NCBI RefSeq assembly: GCF_001458295.1
Contig: NZ_CYUD01000003.1
Span: forward strand, 62,001-126,000
Length of the DNA stretch: 64,000 nucleotides
Source of the DNA: Ruegeria denitrificans
GTDB taxonomy: Bacteria > Pseudomonadota > Alphaproteobacteria > Rhodobacterales > Rhodobacteraceae
Direction of reading: 5' to 3'
Shown: positions 54,528 through 61,684 of the stretch, one piece after another
Layout: the number at the start of each line of letters is the position of its first letter
How positions within the stretch are numbered: the stretch's first letter is position 1
Program-made: the position numbers and the translations under genes
Notes under the pieces: model-generated
Seen by the model: the letters and a program-made list of their open reading frames with translations, nothing else
What the model was told of the DNA's origin: nothing
Database searches by the model: none

Positions 54528-55079
54528 GTGGCTGAGCAAGACAAACACGGCGTCCTGCCGACACCGACCTTCGACAAACCAGTAAAACTGCTCATTGTGG
54601 TCGCCCCGTTCTACCGCGCCATCGCGGACAATCTGGTTGCCGGTGCAAAGGCCGAGATCGAAACGGCAGGCGGCACCTGCGAAGTGGTCGAGGTGCCCGG
54701 TGCGCTGGAAATCCCTACCGCCATCGCCATGGCGGACCGTCAATGCAATTTTGACGGCTATGTAGCGCTGGGCTGTGTCATTCGTGGCGAGACCACGCAT
54801 TATGAGACGGTGTGCAATGACTCGAGCCGGGCCATTCAGTTGATGGGCCTTCAGGGTCTTCTCATTGGCAACGGCATCCTGACCGTGGAAAATGACGATC
54901 AGGCCGAAGTGCGCGCAAATCCCGGGAAGATGAATAAAGGCGGCGGCGCGGCCGCAGCGGCCTTGCATCTGATCGCGCTCAGCCGTAAGTGGGGCGCTTC
55001 GAAAAAGGGCGTCGGTTTCAAGCCACCGTCCGAGTCCATCCTTGTGGCGGGCGACAGCAACGGACCGACGACAGCATGA
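54528..55079 (+). CDS. ribH: 6,7-dimethyl-8-ribityllumazine synthase
   Basis: A 183-residue enzyme condensing the DHBP and pyrimidine branches to lumazine. Family blocks: VVAPFYRAIADNLVAGAKAEI, EVPGALEIPTAIAMA, and YVALGCVIRGETTHYETVCNDSSRAI with the catalytic His. It starts GTG two bases after the ribB stop and ends in an ATGA overlap with nusB, so ribB-ribH-nusB are tightly coupled. Confidence 0.95.
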   Translation: MAEQDKHGVLPTPTFDKPVKLLIVVAPFYRAIADNLVAGAKAEIETAGGTCEVVEVPGALEIPTAIAMADRQCNFDGYVALGCVIRGETTHYETVCNDSSRAIQLMGLQGLLIGNGILTVENDDQAEVRANPGKMNKGGGAAAAALHLIALSRKWGASKKGVGFKPPSESILVAGDSNGPTTA

Positions 55080-55558
55080 CCCAGACAGACGCGCCGAAAC
55101 CGGCCAACCAGAAACGCCTGATGAAATCCGCTGCCCGGCTTTACGCCGTGCAGGCGCTGTTCCAGATGGAGCAGTCGGGGCAGACGACCGAGCAGGTTGT
55201 TAATGAGTTTCTGGATCACAGGTTCGGCGCCGTCTATGAAGGCGATGAGATGTTGGATGGGAACACCAGCGTCTTTCGCAAACTGGTTGAAGATGCGGTG
55301 AACTACCAGGCGCCGATTGACCAAATGACCGACCGCGCGTTGGTTGCAAAATGGCCAATCGCGCGCATCGACCCCACCCTGCGCGCCACTTTCCGCGCTG
55401 CAGGGGCCGAGCTGACCCAGGGCGACACACCACCCAAGGTGGTCATCACCGAGTTTGTCGACGTCGCCCGCGCCTTTTTCCCGGAAGGCAAAGAGCCGAA
55501 ATTCGTCAACGCCGTGCTGGATCACATGGCGCGCGAAGCCCAGCCCGAGGCGTTCTGA
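55076..55558 (+). CDS. nusB: Transcription antitermination factor NusB
   Basis: A 160-residue helical protein binding boxA RNA with NusE/S10 for rRNA antitermination. ARLYAVQALFQMEQSGQT is the N-terminal helix pair and PKVVITEFVDVARAFFPEGKEPKFVNAVLDHMARE the conserved C-terminal block. ATGA overlap with ribH; the frame extends further upstream but homologues start near MTQTDAPK. Confidence 0.95.
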   Translation: MTQTDAPKPANQKRLMKSAARLYAVQALFQMEQSGQTTEQVVNEFLDHRFGAVYEGDEMLDGNTSVFRKLVEDAVNYQAPIDQMTDRALVAKWPIARIDPTLRATFRAAGAELTQGDTPPKVVITEFVDVARAFFPEGKEPKFVNAVLDHMAREAQPEAF

Positions 55559-55617
55559 CGCCTTTACCCCGGTCTGAGATGCGCTAACCTGAATACCAGA
55601 GCGCAAGGAGGCCCACC

Positions 55618-55914
55618 ATGCCCAAACTGATCAGACTGTATATCACTCAGGTCGCATGGGGTTTTGTCATCTCGGCCATGTTTGTCGGGGTGCTGCTGGC
55701 ACTGAACGTGGCCAATTTACGCAGCTTGATCACCGGATCAGATATTGGGGTGGTAGCGATCCTGATGATCTGGTTCATGAACGGGATCGTCTTTGCCGGG
55801 GTTCAGTTCGCCTATGCGATCATGAGCATGGCAGAAAAGCCCAAAGGCCCGCGCCGTGGGACACCTGTAGCCGTCAGCCTCAAACCCGCGACGATCCGGA
55901 TCGAAAAGACCTGA
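55618..55914 (+). CDS. Small two-TM membrane protein, function unknown
   Basis: A 98-residue protein with two hydrophobic segments (about 10-32 and 40-68) and a basic Pro-rich tail (EKPKGPRRGTPVAVSLKPATIRIEK). It follows nusB by about 60 bases with AAGGAGG before the ATG. Similar short proteins occur beside nusB in related genomes, but I know of no established function. Confidence 0.8.
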   Translation: MPKLIRLYITQVAWGFVISAMFVGVLLALNVANLRSLITGSDIGVVAILMIWFMNGIVFAGVQFAYAIMSMAEKPKGPRRGTPVAVSLKPATIRIEKT

Positions 55915-55981
55915 GACCAGAGCCATACCGCTGATCTAGTCGCAGCCTCGGTCAGTTTAACTTGATAGTAGCGTCTAATGC

Positions 55982-57436
55982 TTGAATATCGCGGTGTGTT
56001 GGCCTTTGATGCCGGTCAACACCTCAATCGACAGCGAAAGAGCAGCGCTTGTGAATATTCCTAGTTATGAAGAGGTTATCGCGTCCACGGACTTCCGCGA
56101 TGATCTTGCATCCCTCAACGCTGCCATCGCCGATGGGCTGACACAAGCTGGTGAGCCGGTCGCGATTAACGGGAATGTTTGCTATGAGCATATGCAGCGG
56201 GATTTCCACCTACAGGACTTATCTCTTGGGATGGAGCCGAAACGTCGTGCTTTGCACCAGATGGCACAGGGCAGTTCGTGTTTTGCAGAGGTGGGTGTCG
56301 CCGGTGGTCACGCTGCTTTGCTGGCTCTCCATTCCAATCCATCGTTGACCTTTATCGGGATTGACCTTGGCCAGCGGTTGCGAGCGACCTGGCCGCCTGT
56401 GGAAATCTATGTTCCAATTGTTTTCAAGTGGTTCGAAGACAAGTTTCCGGGGCGCGTAAGGTTTTACCTGTCTGACGCCCGCGAAGGCCTGCGTCAGGCT
56501 GCGAACGAGCGCCCTTTTAGCTCAATAGATTTACTGCATCTGGATGCGATGAAGAAAGGCAGAATTTCCGAGCTTGAGGCAGTGTGGCCAGGTTTGGCCG
56601 GGCGGTGCTATTTGCTGCAGGGGGACAACAAAAACGGTTTTGTAAAGGCCAGTTCCGAGCAGCTGATTGCCGAAGGGCGTGCGCGACGGGTTACGTCTTC
56701 GAGTTATAAGAATGTTGCAAATGCCAATTTTGACGTGTTGGAGACAGGACCGGATGTTGCCGCAGGTAAGGTTAGCCTGGCAAGCCTCAGCGATGACCGA
56801 ATTTTAGTGTGCGTCTGCCATCAGGACGATGAAACCCTGTTTTGCGGTTCGACTTTGGGTCATCTGAAAGATTGCGCGGATGTGACAATTGCAAGTTTCT
56901 TCCGGCCCGCTCCGAACCGCAAAGATACAGATACGCGCGAGGCGGCGATGCAGAGGGTATGTGATCTTCTCGGCGCCAAAAGGATTCAGTTTCCTTTTGC
57001 GGTCGAGCGAGATCATCGTTTATTGCGGCGTTTTATCCAGATGCCCTCTGCGACAGATCAGAATCCGCCGGAAATCCGCCGCCCTTTGCATCGGCACCCA
57101 TTGTTCAATTTACTGGAAGGGTCAGCCTTTGCCCTGATGCAGCAGTATAAACCGTCGACCGTCATCACTCACAATCACGTAGGAGAATACGGCCATATCG
57201 AGCATGTGATGCTTCACCACGCTGTTTCGCATGCGGCAAAACGGTATCAAGAGGCACGGGTTTTGAATTTTGGCGTCGGGTTGCCCGAGGCGGATCTCGT
57301 CGTGCCGGCGCAACCTGAGCAAAAGAACCGGCTTTACGACGAATACATGCCGCAGTGGAATGGCCGCAGAATGTATGACTTTGCGCTATCAGACGAAACT
57401 TTCGTGAGCCACAATATTTCGGATGCTGAAGGGTAA
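55982..57436 (+). CDS. Fusion: SAM-dependent methyltransferase-like domain plus PIG-L/LmbE deacetylase domain
   Basis: A 484-residue two-domain protein. The N-terminal domain (about 45-255) is a class I methyltransferase-like fold with FAEVGVAGGHAALLAL (motif I, Glu103) and IGIDLG. The C-terminal domain (about 270-470) is PIG-L/LmbE-like, with zinc motif HQDDE at 280-284 and HNHVGEYGHIEH at 397-408. PIG-L enzymes remove acetyl groups from N-acetylated sugars; the acceptor of any methylation and the sugar are unknown. TTG start at 55982 is the longest frame; ATG 56009 and GTG 56051 are alternatives without a strong ribosome-binding site. No obvious glycan pathway genes are adjacent, though a capsule block lies about 4 kb upstream. 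Confidence 0.85.
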   Translation: MNIAVCWPLMPVNTSIDSERAALVNIPSYEEVIASTDFRDDLASLNAAIADGLTQAGEPVAINGNVCYEHMQRDFHLQDLSLGMEPKRRALHQMAQGSSCFAEVGVAGGHAALLALHSNPSLTFIGIDLGQRLRATWPPVEIYVPIVFKWFEDKFPGRVRFYLSDAREGLRQAANERPFSSIDLLHLDAMKKGRISELEAVWPGLAGRCYLLQGDNKNGFVKASSEQLIAEGRARRVTSSSYKNVANANFDVLETGPDVAAGKVSLASLSDDRILVCVCHQDDETLFCGSTLGHLKDCADVTIASFFRPAPNRKDTDTREAAMQRVCDLLGAKRIQFPFAVERDHRLLRRFIQMPSATDQNPPEIRRPLHRHPLFNLLEGSAFALMQQYKPSTVITHNHVGEYGHIEHVMLHHAVSHAAKRYQEARVLNFGVGLPEADLVVPAQPEQKNRLYDEYMPQWNGRRMYDFALSDETFVSHNISDAEG

Positions 57437-57487
57437 GACGCGTATGTGGCGGGACCACCAGTCAACCGTGCGGTGTGATTCCCGAGG

Positions 57488-57503
57488 ACCTGTATGTACA
57501 GGT
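57488..57503. promoter_or_regulatory. 16-base palindrome in the gap before the SRPBCC gene
   Basis: ACCTGTA-TG-TACAGGT is a perfect dyad, free-standing in a 220-base gap between convergent genes. Further right an 8-bp dyad AACCCGCC/GGCGGGTT (57597-57604 and 57626-57633) may serve as a terminator. Confidence 0.35.
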
Positions 57504-57656
57504 GGGCGCCAGGTAATCAGGCCAGGACCTGAACAGAGCCAGCCCCCTCGGAATTGCTTAAGGCCACCAGAATGCTACCTATCACAAGAAGGGCAGAACC
57601 CGCCACGCGCCTAAGTAGGGGTTGCGGCGGGTTTGTACAAGGGGTTTTAAAATAGG

Positions 57657-58082
57657 TCAGGCATCAACTGTTTCGTGCAAGGCCGTGCGCATCTTGCCGA
57701 AATGCTCATCCCAGCCGTTGTCCAGCGCCAGGATCAGGCCAAAGGCTTCGGCACCCTGTGGCAGGCCTTCGTGCTGCAACACAAGCCGTGTGCCGCCCGG
57801 AACGGGCTCAAGTGTCCATTTGACCACGCTTACCGCATCCCCCATGGGTTTGACGGTGAACGTGTATTCCAGATACTCCGGCGGGCGGGCGACGCGCACT
57901 TCGCCCCAGATCAACAGGTCGCCACTAGTAGTGCCGAACATCTCAAGCTTTTGGCCAGCGGCCAGAGGGCGTTCGGGTTTGTGAAACCATTCGGCTAGCC
58001 GATCAGGGTCGGTCAAATATGCCCAGACAGTTGTGGGTTCCGCCCGTAGAAAGATCGTTTTATTCAGTATTGCATTTGTCAT
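57657..58082 (-). CDS. SRPBCC (AHSA1-like) domain protein
   Basis: A 141-residue START/Bet v1-like protein. The family pattern starts IFLRAEPTTVWAYLTDPDRLAEWF, continues TKPMGDAVSVVKWTLEPVPGGTRLVLQHEGLPQ and ends GWDEHFGKMRTALHE. These bind hydrophobic ligands. The ArsR-type gene directly upstream (4-base overlap) makes it the second gene of a well-known ArsR-SRPBCC pair; ligand unknown. Confidence 0.9.
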   Translation of the reverse strand: MTNAILNKTIFLRAEPTTVWAYLTDPDRLAEWFHKPERPLAAGQKLEMFGTTSGDLLIWGEVRVARPPEYLEYTFTVKPMGDAVSVVKWTLEPVPGGTRLVLQHEGLPQGAEAFGLILALDNGWDEHFGKMRTALHETVDA

Positions 58083-58423
58083 TTTTGTTTCCTTTCAATG
58101 GCTTCTTTCAGCTTGTTTAGGCGTTCGTCCCAGAACTGGTCAAAATAGCTGAACCAGTCGAGAACAGGGGCCATTCCCTGCGGTTCCAGCCGGTTGATAC
58201 GTTCCCGCCCGCGTGTCTCGACCGTGATCAGACCGCCATCCGACAAGACGGTCAGATGTTTTTTGACGGCGGCACGGGTCATGTCGAACCGCTCGGTCAG
58301 TTGGGCAATTGTCATGTCCTGCGCGGCGAGCATCTGTACGATGTCGCGGCGTGTTGGATCGGCCAGAGCACGAAATGCGTTTTGGGTTTGGGGCTGCATT
58401 TGCTTCACCATTTGCGATACCAT
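58079..58423 (-). CDS. ArsR-family winged-helix regulator
   Basis: A 114-residue regulator. The HTH region is FRALADPTRRDIVQMLAAQDMTIAQLTERFDMTRAAVKKHLTVLSDGGLITVETRGRERINRLEP, close to the regulators paired with AHSA1/SRPBCC proteins. Metal-binding cysteines of the ArsR/SmtB type are not visible, so it probably senses another signal. The ATG at 58423 lies inside the left arm of a 16-bp inverted repeat (possibly leaderless); ATG codons at 58411 and 58399 are alternatives. It overlaps the SRPBCC gene by 4 bases. Confidence 0.9.
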   Translation of the reverse strand: MVSQMVKQMQPQTQNAFRALADPTRRDIVQMLAAQDMTIAQLTERFDMTRAAVKKHLTVLSDGGLITVETRGRERINRLEPQGMAPVLDWFSYFDQFWDERLNKLKEAIERKQK

Positions 58424-58457
58424 TTGGTACTATATAATTTCAGTACCAAATGGTATC
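58416..58457. promoter_or_regulatory. Perfect 16-bp inverted repeat operator with TATAAT in its spacer
   Basis: GATACCATTTGGTACT (58416-58431) and AGTACCAAATGGTATC (58442-58457) are exact reverse complements around a 10-base spacer. Each arm is itself a dyad TACCA-N2-TGGTA, giving two operator units. A TATAAT (58433-58438) sits in the spacer. The repeat covers the arsR start and is the likely autoregulatory site; mmcB is transcribed the other way from the same region. Confidence 0.75.
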
Positions 58458-58487
58458 ATGTCAAGGGTGAAGTGGTTCTTGATTTTT

Positions 58488-58502
58488 GTTCACGAATTGT
58501 TC
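58488..58502. promoter_or_regulatory. LexA (SOS) box, alphaproteobacterial type
   Basis: GTTC (58488-58491), seven bases, GTTC (58499-58502): an exact direct-repeat LexA site of the alphaproteobacterial type, 11 bases before the mmcB start codon. It predicts SOS induction of mmcB on DNA damage. Confidence 0.75.
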
Positions 58503-58513
58503 ACATTCCTCGC

Positions 58514-58945
58514 ATGACCCTTGATCTGCAACCCGGACAAAAACTGGCCCGCGGCGTGGCCCGCCATTTATCGGCGCATGGATTTGTTTCAGTTGAAGAA
58601 TTCGTGCCGATGCGGGGATTGCGCGTCGATGTCATGGGGCTGGGCCCAAAGGGTGAGCTTTGGGTGATCGAATGTAAATCCAGCCGGGCGGACTATCAGT
58701 CCGATTCCAAATGGCAGGGCTATCTGGAGTGGTGTGATCGATTCTTCTGGGCTGTCGACATCGAGTTTCCAACCGACTTACTGCCAGCGGAAACCGGTCT
58801 GATCATCGCCGACGCCTATGATGCCGAGATCGTGCGCATGGCGCCGGAAGACAAAGTTGCCCCGGCGCGGCGCAAGAAGATGATCCAGAAATTTGCAACC
58901 GACGCGGCGCGCAGATTGCAGGCGCTTCGCGATCCCCGGATTTAG
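58514..58945 (+). CDS. mmcB: MmcB-family DNA repair protein
   Basis: A 143-residue protein with a PD-(D/E)xK nuclease-like core: LRVDVMGLGPKGELWVIECKSSRADYQSDSKWQGY gives D...ExK. Caulobacter MmcB belongs to the SOS regulon and contributes to mitomycin C tolerance. Here a perfect LexA box lies 11 bases before the ATG at 58514. Convergent with the small DUF6324-like gene 4 bases beyond its stop. Confidence 0.9.
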   Translation: MTLDLQPGQKLARGVARHLSAHGFVSVEEFVPMRGLRVDVMGLGPKGELWVIECKSSRADYQSDSKWQGYLEWCDRFFWAVDIEFPTDLLPAETGLIIADAYDAEIVRMAPEDKVAPARRKKMIQKFATDAARRLQALRDPRI

Positions 58946-58949
58946 GTGA

Positions 58950-59138
58950 TCAGCTTTGGACTGCTCGGGCAGCCTGAGCAGCAGCGCGAAGTTCGTCCGC
59001 GATTTCCTCGGCTTCTTCGGGGTCAAAATCCATCGGGATTTCGAGGTTATCGGCTTCGATGAATAGCCGCACCATGCCGTGATCGGTGGGGCCGATCTGC
59101 AGGTTTGCCTGAATGTCGCGTTCGGTGTTGATGCCCAT
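58950..59138 (-). CDS. Small conserved protein (DUF6324-like)
   Basis: A 62-residue acidic protein, MGINTERDIQANLQIGPTD followed by VRLFIEADNLEIPMDFDPEEAEEIADELRAAAQAARA, predicted as a short beta hairpin plus a C-terminal helix. I recall this as a small family nearly restricted to Rhodobacterales (probably DUF6324), function unknown. Convergent with mmcB, 4 bases away. Confidence 0.75.
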   Translation of the reverse strand: MGINTERDIQANLQIGPTDHGMVRLFIEADNLEIPMDFDPEEAEEIADELRAAAQAARAVQS

Positions 59139-59215
59139 GTTCGCCTCCGGGACTAGGCGTTCGTGCTAGCGCGCAAAGGGTTGAGAATCAAGCTGCCTTT
59201 GCGATCATATGAGGG

Positions 59216-59698
59216 ATGGAGAACGTTCAGATCAGACCCTTTCGCGCCACAGATGTACCCTGGCTGGTAGAGCAGCATGGCAAGTATTATGCGCGCGATG
59301 AGGGGTTTGATGCCTCGTTTGGCGCTTTAGTTCAGAGCATTCTCGAGGATTTTGTCGCCAGCCATGATCCGGCGCGCGAACGCGGCTGGATCTCGGAATG
59401 TGATGGCGAGCGACTCGGCAGCATATTCTGCGTTGCTTTGGATGGGCAAACCGCAAAACTACGGCTTTTTCTATTGCTGCCTGAAGCACGGGGAAGGGGC
59501 TTGGGAAAACGTATGCTGGATACCTGCATGGGCTACGCACGCAGCGCGGGCTATGCTGAAATGCGGCTTTGGACCCATGAAAGCCACAGAGCGGCGTGCG
59601 CTCTGTATCGAGCGAACGGATGGCAGTTGTTGGCCAGTAAACCGGTGCATTCTTTCGGTGTCGATCTTGTCGAACAAAGCTGGAAAATTCAGCTTTAA
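59216..59698 (+). CDS. GNAT-family N-acetyltransferase
   Basis: A 160-residue acetyltransferase. IRPFRATDVPWLVEQHGKYYARDEGFD starts the fold; the acetyl-CoA loop is LLPEARGRGLGKRMLDTCMGYARSAGY (Q/RxxGxG/A type) and the C-terminal motif is HRAACALYRANGWQLL. The middle segment with YYARDEGFDASFGALV resembles the acetyltransferase half of MarR-GNAT proteins, but no HTH is present. Substrate unknown. GAGGG precedes the ATG. Confidence 0.88.
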   Translation: MENVQIRPFRATDVPWLVEQHGKYYARDEGFDASFGALVQSILEDFVASHDPARERGWISECDGERLGSIFCVALDGQTAKLRLFLLLPEARGRGLGKRMLDTCMGYARSAGYAEMRLWTHESHRAACALYRANGWQLLASKPVHSFGVDLVEQSWKIQL

Positions 59699-59745
59699 TC
59701 CTCTTGCATTCCTTCGGCGCGTTCGGTACATCGCCCCTCACGAGT

Positions 59746-59822
59746 GCCGCCTTAGCTCAGTTGGTTAGAGCGCTGGATTGTGGATCCAGAGGTCCCCTGT
59801 TCAAGCCAGGGAGGCGGTACCA
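59746..59822 (+). tRNA. tRNA-His (GUG)
   Basis: Cloverleaf with anticodon stem CTGGA/TCCAG around TTGTGGA (anticodon GTG), D-arm AGCTCAGTTGGTTAGAGC and encoded CCA (59820-59822). The base before G1 is T, so no G-1 is encoded; position 72 is T (a G1:U72 pair) and the discriminator is A73. This is the alphaproteobacterial form of tRNA-His. Confidence 0.97.
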
Positions 59823-59862
59823 TCTCCTCCAAAACAGACGCAAAATTTTCGTGCCCGTTCAG

Positions 59863-59883
59863 CCGCATTGTGTGCGGTTTTTT
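59863..59883 (+). terminator. Rho-independent terminator after tRNA-His
   Basis: CCGCA (59863-59867), loop TTGTG, TGCGG (59873-59877), then six T. It lies 40 bases after the tRNA. Confidence 0.85.
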
Positions 59884-59921
59884 AAATTGAAATGGACAGT
59901 GTGGAAGCAGGCACGCCCTTG

Positions 59922-60728
59922 TTAGCGCGCCAGGTTCAATCTCAGCTTCATTTTGCTTCGCTTTGAGGCAGGCAGATGTCGGTTCAAGTGCTTGTTAACC
60001 CGACCAAAGCCCCAGATGACCACAAGGGTCAGCAGGATGAAATAAAAGGCCAGAATCGGGTAGGGGATGAATGGGTTGAACGTTTTGTCCGCGAAATAGC
60101 CTGCGTAGTACAGCGCATCGCCCCGTTGCTGCCACACCGGGAAGGCTGAGAAGAAGACCAAGGTGGTGGCGTGGAACAGAAAAATCGCCTCGTTCGTGTA
60201 GGCCGGCCAGGCCAGCCGCAGCATGGTCGGCCAGATGATGCGACGAAACCGCGCCCAGCCGGTCATGCCATAAGCGTCTGCGGCCTCGATATCACCTTTG
60301 GGGATCGACCGCAGTGCGCCATAGAAGATCTCGCCGGTATAAGCGGCGGTATTGAAGAACAGCACGATCAGCGCGCCAAGCCAAGCCGAGGTGAGCGTGT
60401 CGAGGAACGGGTAGCTTTGCTTCAACGACAGGAAGAAGAAATAGGCGAAGAAGAATTGGATAAACAGCGGCGAGCCCCGGAACAAGAAGATGAACCACTC
60501 TGCCGGTTTACGCAGCCATTTATTCGTGGATGCCTTGCCCATGGCAAGCGCGGTGGCCAGAAAGAACCCTGTCGCCAGCGCCATGATCCCGAAATAGATG
60601 TTCCAGATCATGCCCGAGCCGATCAGGGTAAACTGTTCGCACAGGGTGAAATCGTTCCGCGGCAACAAACGCTCGCCAATCCCGATGGAACGCAGGCCAT
60701 AGTCCTGGATCGTTTGCAGGCAGCTCAT
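59922..60728 (-). CDS. Polar amino-acid ABC transporter permease (HisM-like)
   Basis: A 268-residue inner-membrane permease of the His/Glu/Gln/Arg type. It has five main hydrophobic segments and the EAA loop FYGALRSIPKGDIEAADAYGMTGWARFRRIIWPTMLRLAWP. AAGGAG lies 8 bases before the ATG at 60728, which overlaps the stop of the first permease (ATGA). It forms the channel with that permease. The substrate class is amino acids, probably basic or opine-like; the exact compound is not readable. Confidence 0.9.
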   Translation of the reverse strand: MSCLQTIQDYGLRSIGIGERLLPRNDFTLCEQFTLIGSGMIWNIYFGIMALATGFFLATALAMGKASTNKWLRKPAEWFIFLFRGSPLFIQFFFAYFFFLSLKQSYPFLDTLTSAWLGALIVLFFNTAAYTGEIFYGALRSIPKGDIEAADAYGMTGWARFRRIIWPTMLRLAWPAYTNEAIFLFHATTLVFFSAFPVWQQRGDALYYAGYFADKTFNPFIPYPILAFYFILLTLVVIWGFGRVNKHLNRHLPASKRSKMKLRLNLAR

Positions 60729-61540
60729 GCGGTGGTCTCCTTGCGCAGCAGCTCTCCGCCCGAGGTCGCCTGGCCGTGGGACAGGCGGCGCATCAGCCGT
60801 TCTAGGCCGATTTCCGAGACGCGGGTCATGCCCAAGTAGAACACCAGCAGGGCCAGGAAGTACCACATACGCCAGTCCCCATGTGGGTATTGGGTGAATT
60901 TCGGATTCTTGTAACCGCCCAGCTCACGCGCCCAATAGACGATGTCTTCGATGCCCAGCAGGAACAGCAGCGGAGTGGCTTTGATCAGCACCATCCACAG
61001 GTTCGATAGACCGGGCAGGGCGTATACCCACATCTGCGGCACAAGAATGCGCCAGAAGGTCTGGCGACGGGTCATCCCATAGGCCTCGGCCGTTTCCAGC
61101 TGAGCGTGAGGAACGGCGCGCATACCACCAAACAGTACGTTTGCGGCGAACGCGCCAAAAACGATTGAGAATGTAATGACGGCCAGAAAGAAGCCGTAAG
61201 TTTCATGCACCCACTCAGGCGCGCTGCCAAGCGGCAGCTTGGCAGCCTGACAGACGATGAAGTCATTGCCCTGCCGGATCGGGTCGGTCCATTCCGGACA
61301 CAGAATTTGGTGGCGGGTCCATTCGAACGCCTGATCCAGCGCAATCACGAAGAACATGAAGAATGCAATATCCGGCACGCCACGTACAATCGCGATATAG
61401 CCCTTGCCCAGCATGCTGAGCGGCGGAAAGTGCGACCGGGCCGCCATAGCGCCCAGAAAGCCAAAGCCCAACGCCACAGGCGCGGTAATGGCGAGTAAAA
61501 GCAAGACCTTGAAAAAGGACAGATAGAACAGCCAATGCAC
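60725..61540 (-). CDS. Polar amino-acid ABC transporter permease (HisQ-like), possible upstream AUU start
   Basis: A 271-residue permease from the first conventional start (GTG 61540). Hydrophobic segments begin at residue 5; the EAA loop is FGGMRAVPHAQLETAEAYGMTRRQTFWRILVPQMWVYALP. The reading frame remains open upstream and encodes FSFCTDPETLGTFRWFSCYLTNG, which resembles the N-terminus I recall for Roseobacter members of this family. No ATG, GTG or TTG opens that extension, but an ATT at 61610-61612 sits 6 bases after AAAGAGG. If AUU is used, the protein has 295 residues. The stop overlaps the second permease start. Confidence 0.88.
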   Translation of the reverse strand: MHWLFYLSFFKVLLLLAITAPVALGFGFLGAMAARSHFPPLSMLGKGYIAIVRGVPDIAFFMFFVIALDQAFEWTRHQILCPEWTDPIRQGNDFIVCQAAKLPLGSAPEWVHETYGFFLAVITFSIVFGAFAANVLFGGMRAVPHAQLETAEAYGMTRRQTFWRILVPQMWVYALPGLSNLWMVLIKATPLLFLLGIEDIVYWARELGGYKNPKFTQYPHGDWRMWYFLALLVFYLGMTRVSEIGLERLMRRLSHGQATSGGELLRKETTA

Positions 61541-61644
61541 ACCGTTGGTCAGATAACACGAGAACCAACGGAACGTGCCGAGTGTTTCGGGATCAGTGCA
61601 GAACGAGAAAATGGCGGGCCTCTTTGACTGGCAAGGGCTCAGAG

Positions 61645-61673
61645 GCGGCGCGCCCTAGGGGTAGGCGCGCCGC
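61645..61673 (-). other. Intercistronic stem-loop after the amino-acid binding-protein gene
   Basis: GCGGCGCGCC (61645-61654) and GGCGCGCCGC (61664-61673) are a perfect 10-bp stem with a 9-base loop, 11 bases past the binding-protein stop and before the first permease, without a T-run. It probably stabilises the binding-protein mRNA or attenuates read-through. Confidence 0.7.
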
Positions 61674-61684
61674 AGAGTGCAGGA

